NCBI GenBank assembly: GCA_937907975.1
Contig: CALEQS010000007.1
Coordinates: forward strand, 1-12,144
Length of the DNA stretch: 12,144 nt
Direction: 5' to 3'
From: an uncultured Clostridia bacterium
GTDB lineage: Bacteria; Bacillota; Clostridia; Oscillospirales; Oscillospiraceae
Shown here: positions 6,514-12,144 of the stretch, in pieces
Numbering within the stretch: position 1 is the stretch's first letter
How the letters are laid out: each line of letters starts with the position of its first letter
Notes under the pieces: model-generated
Seen by the model: only the letters and a program-made list of their open reading frames with translations
What the model was told of the DNA's origin: nothing
Databases searched by the model: none
Made by a program: the position numbers and the translations under genes

Positions 6514-7905
6514 ATGAAGAAACAGCTTATCGCAGTGACCTGCGCGGCGGCGCTGGCATTCAGTCTGGCGGCCTGCGGTTCGACCGCTTCTGATAACAGC
6601 GCTTCCAACTCTGCCTCTGACCGGCCGGATCCCCCCTCCTCCGCGTCGGAGCATTCCGGCGGCGGCCCGGGCGGCTCCGCTCCCGGCGGATTTGGCGGCT
6701 CCGGTGAGGTGACTCAGGGCGACGCGGCCAACACCATCGATACTGACGGCACCTATACCGACCAGACCTATACCTCCACCGGCAACGATGAGAATGCGCT
6801 CCGGGTGGACGCTGCAACTGTCACGCTGGATGGCGTCACAGTGGATAAATCCTCCGGCAGCAGCTCCAATACCGAGGACGGCGACTTCTACGGCATGAAT
6901 GCCGCTCTGCTGGCCACCAACGGTGCGCAGGTGACGATCAGCGGAGCTGAGGTCACTTCCTCCGCCCAGAACGGCAACGGTGTGTTCAGCTACGGCGAGG
7001 GCACGGTGGTCAATATCTCCGATTCCACGATCACCACCACGGAGGACAACTCCGGCGGCATTCAGACCACCGGCGGTGGCACCACCAACGCCTCTGACCT
7101 GACGGTGGAGACCTCCGGCAATTCCTCGGCGGCCATCCGCTCTGACCGGGGCGGCGGCACCGTGAATGTGGACGGCGGTACCTATACCAGCAACGGCTAT
7201 AATTCTCCGGCAGTCTATTCCACGGCAGCTATCACCGTCCAAAATGCCGCGCTGACGGCCAATCATTCCGAAGCACTGGTGGTGGAGGGCGAGAACTCCA
7301 TCGCACTGGAGAACTGCGATGTCACCGGCAATATGAGTGATACCGAGGGTGCCAGCTCTGACATCAATGTCCACAATGTCATGATCTACCAGTCCATGTC
7401 CGGCGACGCCGATGAGGGCACCTCCAGCTTTTCCATGACCGGCGGCAGTCTGACGGGCCGAAACGGCGACCTCTTCTATGTGACCAATACCCACTGCGTC
7501 ATGACGCTTTCCGGTGTGGCGCTGAGCAATGAGGACGCTGACGGCGCTCTGCTCCGGGTCTGTGGCAACGATGCCAGCCACGGCTGGGGCACCGCCGGTG
7601 AAAACGGTGCACAGGTCGAACTGACTGCCAGCGACCAGACGCTGGACGGCGACATCATTGTGGACTCCATCTCCGCACTGGATCTGACTCTGAAGGACAG
7701 CAGCACCTTCACCGGTACCGTCTATATTGTGGACAATGCCGAGGGCGGTACGGCGGTCGATGATAACGCCTGCGTCACGATCGAATCCGGCTCCACCTGG
7801 AACCTGACCGGTGACTGCACCCTGACCACCCTGACCAACAACGGCACGATCAACTATAACGGCCACACCATCACCCTGGCTGACGGCACGGTGCTGGGCG
7901 GCTGA
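6514..7905 (+). CDS. Secreted lipoprotein with predicted right-handed beta-helix
   Basis: The 463-aa product starts with a lipoprotein signal peptide: MKKQ, a hydrophobic stretch, and the lipobox L18-A-A-C21, so Cys21 should be lipidated after cleavage. A linker of about 45 residues rich in Ser, Gly, Pro and Ala follows, likely spanning the cell wall. From about residue 75 to the end the chain is a series of short strands of the type VTLDGVTV, VTISGAEVTSS, VVNISDSTITT, LTVETSG and VNVDGGTYT, typical of a parallel beta-helix with Thr, Ser, Asn and Asp at the turns. Such folds occur in pectate-lyase-like enzymes, adhesins and carbohydrate-binding proteins, but I see no recognisable catalytic residues. 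AAAGGAGG lies 9 nt before the ATG. Terminators flank the gene on both sides, so it is probably monocistronic. I do not recognise a named gene; binding of glycan or host or diet matrix is speculation. Confidence 0.88.
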   Translation: MKKQLIAVTCAAALAFSLAACGSTASDNSASNSASDRPDPPSSASEHSGGGPGGSAPGGFGGSGEVTQGDAANTIDTDGTYTDQTYTSTGNDENALRVDAATVTLDGVTVDKSSGSSSNTEDGDFYGMNAALLATNGAQVTISGAEVTSSAQNGNGVFSYGEGTVVNISDSTITTTEDNSGGIQTTGGGTTNASDLTVETSGNSSAAIRSDRGGGTVNVDGGTYTSNGYNSPAVYSTAAITVQNAALTANHSEALVVEGENSIALENCDVTGNMSDTEGASSDINVHNVMIYQSMSGDADEGTSSFSMTGGSLTGRNGDLFYVTNTHCVMTLSGVALSNEDADGALLRVCGNDASHGWGTAGENGAQVELTASDQTLDGDIIVDSISALDLTLKDSSTFTGTVYIVDNAEGGTAVDDNACVTIESGSTWNLTGDCTLTTLTNNGTINYNGHTITLADGTVLGG

Positions 7906-7934
7906 TGATATAGATTTTCCGAATAGATAGATAA

Positions 7935-7986
7935 CAAAGCATCTCTGCGAAAGGCCTGCGCTTTTTGCTGAGATGCTTTGCATTTT
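7935..7986 (+). terminator. Long intrinsic terminator after the lipoprotein gene
   Basis: CAAAGCATCTC (7935-7945) pairs perfectly with GAGATGCTTTG (7970-7980). After a T/T mismatch, GCGAAAGG (7947-7954) pairs with CTTTTTGC (7961-7968) using two G-U pairs around a CCTGCG loop. A short T-run (CATTTT) follows. The 20-step stem is long for a terminator, and the T-tract is weak. Confidence 0.75.
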
Positions 7987-8006
7987 ACCGGATGTTTCGG
8001 TAAAAT
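7978..8006 (+). promoter_or_regulatory. Probable promoter of the gamma-carbonic-anhydrase-like gene
   Basis: TTGCAT (7978-7983) and TAAAAT (8001-8006) are spaced by exactly 17 bp. The first three bases of the -35 are the last three of the upstream terminator stem. A start near 8013 leaves a very short leader of about 10 nt, little more than the GAGGTG ribosome site. Confidence 0.5.
7982..8006. promoter_or_regulatory. Perfect 9-bp dyad over the promoter spacer and -10 box, possible operator
   Basis: ATTTTACCG (7982-7990) is the exact inverse complement of CGGTAAAAT (7998-8006), separated by GATGTTT. The right arm contains the -10 hexamer of the proposed promoter. No T-tract follows on either strand, so a protein-binding operator is more likely than a terminator. 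No cognate regulator is visible. Confidence 0.45.
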
Positions 8007-8022
8007 AGTGATGAGGTGATTT

Positions 8023-8535
8023 ATGATGAAGAAACCTGTCATTTCTGCCAGTGCGCTGATGACGGCGGATGCCGTCGTGTGCGGCGATGTGACGCTGGAA
8101 CAGGATGTGAACCTCTGGTTCCATGCGGTGTTGCGGGCAGAGACCGCCGCCATCCGCGTGGGGAAGGGAAGCAATATACAGGATAACTGTGTCATCCATG
8201 TGGACGAGGGCTTTGACGCAGAGATTGGCGAGAACGTCACTGTGGGCCACGGCGCGATTCTGCACGGCTGTTCCATTGGAGCTGGCACGTTGATCGGCAT
8301 GGGCAGCACGATCCTGAATGGCGCGAAGATCGGGACAAACTGCCTGATCGGCGCGGGCAGTCTGGTAACTCAGAATACCGTGATCCCGGACGGGTCCATG
8401 GCCTTTGGGCGCCCGGCCAAAGTGGTGCGGCCTCTGACGCAGGAGGAACAGAAGGAAAATCTGAAAAGTGCCCGGGACTATGTGGAAGAGAGCCGGATGT
8501 ATCTGGCTGCGGGTTTGATGCAGCATAAGGCCTGA
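8023..8535 (+). CDS. Gamma-carbonic-anhydrase-like hexapeptide-repeat protein (YrdA/PaaY/CaiE type)
   Basis: The 170-aa product is a left-handed beta-helix protein with hexapeptide repeats (for example IGAGTLIGMGSTILNGAKIG) and a C-terminal helix with the usual family ending. The three zinc-ligand histidines of gamma-carbonic anhydrases are present: His59 (VIHVD), His76 and His81 (VGHGAILHG). Arg38 and Gln53, structural partners of the active site in the family, are also kept. The loop that carries the proton-shuttle glutamate in archaeal Cam is not obvious, as in most short bacterial homologues, so CO2 hydration activity is uncertain; some relatives are inactive or thioesterase-like. Length is typical for the family. 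The start could be either of two adjacent ATG codons (8023 or 8026), both served by GAGGTG. The gene appears monocistronic. Confidence 0.9.
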   Translation: MMKKPVISASALMTADAVVCGDVTLEQDVNLWFHAVLRAETAAIRVGKGSNIQDNCVIHVDEGFDAEIGENVTVGHGAILHGCSIGAGTLIGMGSTILNGAKIGTNCLIGAGSLVTQNTVIPDGSMAFGRPAKVVRPLTQEEQKENLKSARDYVEESRMYLAAGLMQHKA

Positions 8536-8619
8536 ACAGCATATGTATTTTCTCTCGTTCAATGGGAAAAAATGAAAGATTAAGAGCGGATGAAGAATGA
8601 AAAACTTCTGGGGAAATGG

Positions 8620-8648
8620 TTGCAAAACTGCGCTTAATGCGATATTAT
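8620..8648 (+). promoter_or_regulatory. Sigma-70-type promoter of the surface-polysaccharide cluster
   Basis: TTGCAA (8620-8625) and TATTAT (8643-8648) are separated by exactly 17 bp in the AT-rich 243-bp gap that precedes the first glycosyltransferase. Transcription would start near 8655, giving a leader of about 125 nt. The leader holds only a weak bulged hairpin near 8728-8755 and no recognisable riboswitch. No clear terminator follows the preceding gene. Confidence 0.6.
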
Positions 8649-8778
8649 AAACGATGTATTTTATATTTGGGACACTATGCGCTGTACTTGGCCATGCGGG
8701 CAAAGAAATTGACATAGAAGTGAGAAATTGCCAGCAGCAGAAGCTGACGGCGCAAAAACAAATAAGGGTGAGTTGTAA

Positions 8779-9684
8779 ATGAATCAAAATCCTACGCTTC
8801 AGGTTCAGTCTGTTATTTACGGAAATGAGCCTGAATCCCTCTATAAGGCCATCTCCAATCTGGCAAATGCAATTCGTGTGGAACGGGAACAGCGCGGATT
8901 CCTCGGTCAGGTGACGCTCTATTATGGTGATGCATCGCCGGAGCGGGTGCTTTCCGAAGCAGAGGTGGAGCAGATCCGGAAGAATTATCAGGATCTGTTC
9001 CAGTTTAAGTACCGTGTGTTTGGCTTTAACTCCGGTTCGGCCAAGGGACATAATATGCTGGGTGAAGAGTGTAAATCGGATTATATGCTCATTATGAACC
9101 CGGATGTGATTATGTCGCCCCGGACGCTGATCGAGTTGATGTATCCCTTCCTGGATGAAGAAGTCGGTATGGTGGAGGCCCGTCAGACGCCGATCGAGCA
9201 TCAGAAGGAATATGATGGCGAAACTTTGGAGACAGACTGGGCGACAACAGCCTGCGCCGTTTTCTCCAAGGCGCTGTTTGACGAACTGAATGGATTTGAC
9301 AGTGAGACCTTCTTCCTCTATTGCGATGATCTGGACTTCTCCTGGCGTGTTCGACTGGCGGGCTATAAGATCATCTATCAGCCTTTGGCCCCTGTGTTCC
9401 ATGCAAAGCGGCTGTCTGTCAAGGCGTCCTGGCAGCCGACCAAGGCGGAGCAGTACTATTCCGCCGAGGCAGCGCTGCTCATGGCGCATAAGTGGTCCAA
9501 TCCGGGCCGGGTGGAGCAGCTGCTTCAGGTATATCAGAATAGTCAAAATGAGAACTGCGAAAAGGCGGCGGCGCATTTTATTGAGCTGCGTGCGGCAGAT
9601 AAGCTGCCTGAACCGCTCGATCCTGAGCACAGGGTTGCTAAATTTATCGGAGATTACTATACCGAAAATCGCTATATTCTTTGA
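8779..9684 (+). CDS. GT2-family glycosyltransferase (rhamnosyltransferase-like)
   Basis: The 301-aa protein has the GT-A fold order of GT2 enzymes. The N-terminal nucleotide-binding half is followed by MLIMNPDVIMSP, where N107-P-D109 takes the place of the DxD metal motif. An acceptor region, ACAVFSKALFDELNGFDSETFFLY, precedes the catalytic motif D183-D-L-D-F-S-W-R190, the usual E/D-D-x-D-xx-W-R of rhamnosyltransferase-like members. No transmembrane segment is evident, so it should act at the cytoplasmic face on a lipid-linked glycan. AAGGGTGAG provides the ribosome site. The gene leads a run of polysaccharide genes and is followed 77 bp later by a second glycosyltransferase. Donor and acceptor cannot be read from the sequence. 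Confidence 0.88.
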   Translation: MNQNPTLQVQSVIYGNEPESLYKAISNLANAIRVEREQRGFLGQVTLYYGDASPERVLSEAEVEQIRKNYQDLFQFKYRVFGFNSGSAKGHNMLGEECKSDYMLIMNPDVIMSPRTLIELMYPFLDEEVGMVEARQTPIEHQKEYDGETLETDWATTACAVFSKALFDELNGFDSETFFLYCDDLDFSWRVRLAGYKIIYQPLAPVFHAKRLSVKASWQPTKAEQYYSAEAALLMAHKWSNPGRVEQLLQVYQNSQNENCEKAAAHFIELRAADKLPEPLDPEHRVAKFIGDYYTENRYIL

Positions 9685-9691
9685 TGAAGCA

Positions 9692-9712
9692 CTTGACTCC
9701 AATTGAATCAAG
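9692..9712. repeat. Hairpin in the gap between the two glycosyltransferase genes
   Basis: CTTGACTC (9692-9699) pairs with GAATCAAG (9705-9712) with one C/A mismatch around a CAATT loop. No T-tract follows, so it is not a standard terminator. It may affect mRNA stability or relative expression of the two genes, or be incidental. Confidence 0.35.
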
Positions 9713-9761
9713 TATGCGCATCGAAGAGAGAAAACGATGACTATAAATCGAGGAAAGTAAT

Positions 9762-11648
9762 ATGAACAAAAAAGAACCAAAGGATGTGGCCAGTCAGCTG
9801 GATCGACTGAAGCGGAATCTGGCGGGGCTGCCCGAGAACTCCGCCCTGAACCGTTATTTTAGCTGGCTGAATGGACAGGTTGAGCACAAGGACGCGCTGT
9901 ATCTGAAGGATTACGCTCCTATTATCGCCAAGGAAGAGGCGCATCGCGGGGAGGGCGCTCCCTTTTTGAGCGTTATTACGCGGACGCAGGGCAAGCGGCC
10001 TGAGATGCTGCGTGAGACGCTGCTCTCCCTGGTCGGCCAGACGGATGAAGATTTTGAAGTGCTGCTGATCGGCCATAAGCTGGATCAGCAGCAGGACAAG
10101 CTGGTGCAGCAGATCATTGGGGAGCAGCCGGAAGAGCTGCGGCGGAGAATCCGTTTTATCCCCTTGAATCACGGCACACGGACTACGCCGCTGAATACCG
10201 GCTTTGCCTATGCCCACGGTCAATACATTGCCGTGCTGGACGACGATGATATTGTGTTTGACAATTGGGTGGAGGAGTTTCATAAAGCCGCCAGAAAAAA
10301 CCCCGGATCAATCCTGCATGCCTATGTGTTTACGCAGGCGTGGAATACCATCGCTACGGACAGCGGGCAGTTTGCCCTGAGAGCGGCACAGGCGCCGGTG
10401 GCCTCCCATTGCGACAAATTTGACCTGCTTGTGCAGACCCGGGAGAACCACTGCCCGCTGCTGAGCTTGGCGTTTCCGAGCTTCTATTTTCAGAAGATGG
10501 GCATTATGTTCGATGAGCGGCTCACCACGACAGAGGACTGGGACTATTTTATGCGCACTGCGTTCATTGCCGGGGTGAAGGATGTGGAAACTCCCACGGC
10601 CATTTATCGGCTCTGGACGAATGCGGAGAATTCGTCTACGCTGCATAATCAGCAGGAATGGGCTAAGAATTATTACCTGATTCAGGACAAATTGGCAGAC
10701 ATGCCTATTTTGATCCCGAAGGGCAGCCGCAAGAGCGTGGCGCAGGAGACGATGAATGCCATCAACAGAGGCTGGCCCTATCGTGCGCCTCGCATTCATA
10801 CCTGTAGACTGTATCTGGGCTATGGCGGCCCCTTCTCGGAGGAGCATGTGAAAACGGCGACGGCGCTGAGCAATGGGATCAGCTTTGACGCGCAGTTCCC
10901 TCTGAGTGAGGGTGAGGTGCAGAATTTGAAGCAGATCCGCTTTGATGTCTGCGATGAAGGAATGTTTGTTGTTCAGAACGTGCTGACCATGGTGCGATAT
11001 TCGGATGGCAGCTGCGACTATCTCTCCATTGATGACTGCCGCAGCAACGGCGCCCAGATCCAAAATGCGATCTGCTTCCTGAACATGGATCCCTGGATGG
11101 TGTGGGAGGTCAACGCATCCAAGACGGTTCAGTCCGTCCGCGTTGTGGGGGAGACCCATGCAAATATGACGCCTGCGCTGGTGCGTACTGCGGCAAAATT
11201 CTTGAGCGGAGCAGAGTTCCAGCTGTTTTATAAGAACGATGAGCACGGGTTTGCTGAAAATCACAGCAAGCGCATTTATACCGCTGACGGCGCATTCGAG
11301 CTGACATTCCCCGTGGGTGAAGCAGTCACAGCGCTCCGGCTGGACCCGGGCGAAGAGACTGGCTGCGCCGTGCGGGATCTGAAGCTGGAGATCCTCTGCG
11401 AGGATGGCAAGGTCATTCACGAGACGCTCTCCGGTGCGCATACAAATGGCGTCAAGCAGAGTGGCCAGGTAGCCTTTAATGTTGCCGATCCTCAGCTGAT
11501 CTGGAAGTTGCCCGGGCAAAAGGTGCGTGAGGTCAAGGCCAGCGGCACGTTTACTTATTTGAGCGATGATGAGCTGAAGCGCCTGCCGATAAGGGCGGCC
11601 GGCCTGAAAGAGAGCGTTCGTGCTTATGTGAAGAAGGAAAGGAAATAA
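9762..11648 (+). CDS. GT2-family glycosyltransferase with two tandem C-terminal modules
   Basis: The 628-aa product has three parts. Residues 1-65 form a charged, helical N-terminus. Residues about 66-340 are a GT2 GT-A domain: FLSVITRTQGKRPEMLRETL, the metal-binding acidic cluster D160-D-D-D163 after YIAVL, and the catalytic-base motif E258-D-W-D261. Residues about 348-600 are two homologous modules with predicted beta strands (unit 1 from 348, unit 2 from 486). No membrane segment is seen. GAGGAAAG precedes the ATG. The epimerase gene begins 1 bp after the stop, so the two are co-transcribed, probably with the upstream glycosyltransferase. Such C-terminal additions in cell-wall glycosyltransferases may bind glycan or mediate assembly, but the role here is unknown. 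Confidence 0.88.
   Translation: MNKKEPKDVASQLDRLKRNLAGLPENSALNRYFSWLNGQVEHKDALYLKDYAPIIAKEEAHRGEGAPFLSVITRTQGKRPEMLRETLLSLVGQTDEDFEVLLIGHKLDQQQDKLVQQIIGEQPEELRRRIRFIPLNHGTRTTPLNTGFAYAHGQYIAVLDDDDIVFDNWVEEFHKAARKNPGSILHAYVFTQAWNTIATDSGQFALRAAQAPVASHCDKFDLLVQTRENHCPLLSLAFPSFYFQKMGIMFDERLTTTEDWDYFMRTAFIAGVKDVETPTAIYRLWTNAENSSTLHNQQEWAKNYYLIQDKLADMPILIPKGSRKSVAQETMNAINRGWPYRAPRIHTCRLYLGYGGPFSEEHVKTATALSNGISFDAQFPLSEGEVQNLKQIRFDVCDEGMFVVQNVLTMVRYSDGSCDYLSIDDCRSNGAQIQNAICFLNMDPWMVWEVNASKTVQSVRVVGETHANMTPALVRTAAKFLSGAEFQLFYKNDEHGFAENHSKRIYTADGAFELTFPVGEAVTALRLDPGEETGCAVRDLKLEILCEDGKVIHETLSGAHTNGVKQSGQVAFNVADPQLIWKLPGQKVREVKASGTFTYLSDDELKRLPIRAAGLKESVRAYVKKERK
10803..11552 (+). repeat. Coding duplication: two homologous C-terminal modules
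   Basis: Unit 1 covers residues 348-465 and unit 2 residues 486-597 of the glycosyltransferase. Matching landmarks lie 132-133 residues apart: IRFD (392-395) with LRLD (525-528), DP of NMDPWMVW (443-444) with DP of VADPQLIW (576-577), Trp448 with Trp581, and Gly463 with Gly595. The stretches leading in also align (FSEEHVKTA with FAENHSKRI). Divergence is high, so the duplication is old. Confidence 0.7.
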
Positions 11649-11649
11649 G

Positions 11650-12144
11650 ATGTCGATGAAGGTAGTTGTAACGGGAGCGAACGGCTATATTGGCTCCCAT
11701 GTTGTGCGGGAGCTGATCGACCGAGGCAATGAGGTGACTGCCGTTGATGTAAAGACGGATTACATCGATCCCCGGGCTATCTGCGTTCAGGCATCCATCT
11801 TCGAGGACAATGCGCAGATCTACGAGCAGCTTGGCCGTCCGGATCTGTGCATTCACCTGGCATGGCGCAACGGATTTGCCCATAATGCTTCCAGCCATAT
11901 GGAGGATTTGTCCGCCCATTGCCGCTTTATTCGCCAGATGGTAGAGGGCGGTCTGCCCCGGCTGGCAGTTATGGGCACTATGCATGAGGTCGGTTATTGG
12001 GAGGGAGCTATCACCGATGAGACTCCCTGCAATCCTATGTCCATGTATGGCATTGCGAAGAATGCCTTGCGTCAGGCTGTGCTCCAGCTTCAGAAGGAGA
12101 TGAATTTCTCCGTTTATTGGCTGCGGGCATACTACATCCTCGGT
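11650..12144 (+). CDS. NAD-dependent epimerase/dehydratase, N-terminal fragment (runs off window)
   Basis: The first 165 codons of an extended short-chain dehydrogenase/reductase are visible. The NAD(P)-binding Rossmann motif T8-G-A-N-G-Y-I-G15 follows the first strand, an acidic residue ends the second strand (AVDVK), and the catalytic Tyr133-G-I-A-Lys137 is preceded at the right distance by Thr110 in MGTMHEVGY. Members convert nucleotide sugars such as UDP-glucose, or dTDP- or CDP-linked 4-keto sugars. The position directly after a glycosyltransferase (1-bp gap) suggests it makes the donor sugar for this polysaccharide. The ATG at 11650 has AAGGAAAGGA 6 nt upstream; a second ATG at 11656 is possible. 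The precise reaction cannot be assigned from this half of the protein. Confidence 0.9.
   Translation, partial: MSMKVVVTGANGYIGSHVVRELIDRGNEVTAVDVKTDYIDPRAICVQASIFEDNAQIYEQLGRPDLCIHLAWRNGFAHNASSHMEDLSAHCRFIRQMVEGGLPRLAVMGTMHEVGYWEGAITDETPCNPMSMYGIAKNALRQAVLQLQKEMNFSVYWLRAYYILG

Noticed and set aside
8709..8714. Perfect TTGACA upstream of the first glycosyltransferase
   Set aside because: No -10-like hexamer lies 16-18 bp downstream; the TTGCAA/TATTAT pair at 8620-8648 is a better promoter.
6487..9780. A 1097-codon open frame on the minus strand, antisense to the lipoprotein, carbonic-anhydrase-like and first glycosyltransferase genes
   Set aside because: It runs through three well-supported genes, their terminators and promoters. 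Its translation is compositionally odd with no domain motif. The opening is a by-product of codon bias on the opposite strand.
1..12144. tRNA or rRNA genes, CRISPR arrays, insertion-sequence ends, attachment sites, toxin-antitoxin pairs
   Set aside because: I looked on both strands and saw no cloverleaf arms, regularly spaced repeats, transposase motifs or small paired genes; a covariance-model tRNA/ncRNA search would be the decisive check.

Overview
The window looks like chromosomal DNA from a moderately GC-rich Gram-positive anaerobe, most likely a gut Clostridia/Oscillospiraceae-type Firmicute. The basis is strong AGGAGG-type ribosome binding sites, intrinsic terminators with T-tracts, a lipoprotein with a Firmicute-style lipobox, a fused MobA-MobB protein and an anaerobic-type molybdoenzyme. 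The lineage is an inference; no rRNA or marker gene is present. I see no tRNA, CRISPR array, insertion sequence or phage gene.

Region 1 (1-5303) is a divergent pair of operons around a roughly 230-bp control region. Leftward (minus strand) run a LysR-family regulator (2507-1599), an FAD/NAD(P)-dependent oxidoreductase (1552-278) and, overlapping it by ATGA, the N-terminus of a molybdopterin-family oxidoreductase that leaves the window at base 1. Rightward run a MalY/PatB-type PLP-dependent C-S beta-lyase (2737-3918) and, 2 bp later, an APC-family amino acid permease (3921-5237), closed by a strong terminator. Next to the rightward promoter lie compact dyads of the T-N11-A type used by LysR regulators. 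The arrangement suggests one regulon joining uptake and cleavage of a sulfur amino acid or cysteine conjugate to a molybdenum redox enzyme; the substrate cannot be read from the sequence.

Region 2 (5295-6446) is a monocistronic mobA-mobB fusion, which would supply the guanine dinucleotide form of the molybdenum cofactor and so probably serves the molybdoenzyme of region 1. Region 3 (6463-7986) is a secreted lipoprotein with a Gly/Ser/Pro-rich linker and a predicted right-handed beta-helix. Region 4 (7978-8535) is a gamma-carbonic-anhydrase-like hexapeptide-repeat protein. Its promoter appears nested in the preceding terminator, as also seems to be the case for mobAB.

Region 5 (8536-12144) is visibly more AT-rich and starts a cell-surface polysaccharide cluster. 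It has a good sigma-70-type promoter with a leader of about 125 nt, two GT2-family glycosyltransferases (the second with two tandem homologous C-terminal modules that look beta-rich), and an NAD-dependent epimerase/dehydratase that runs off the right edge.
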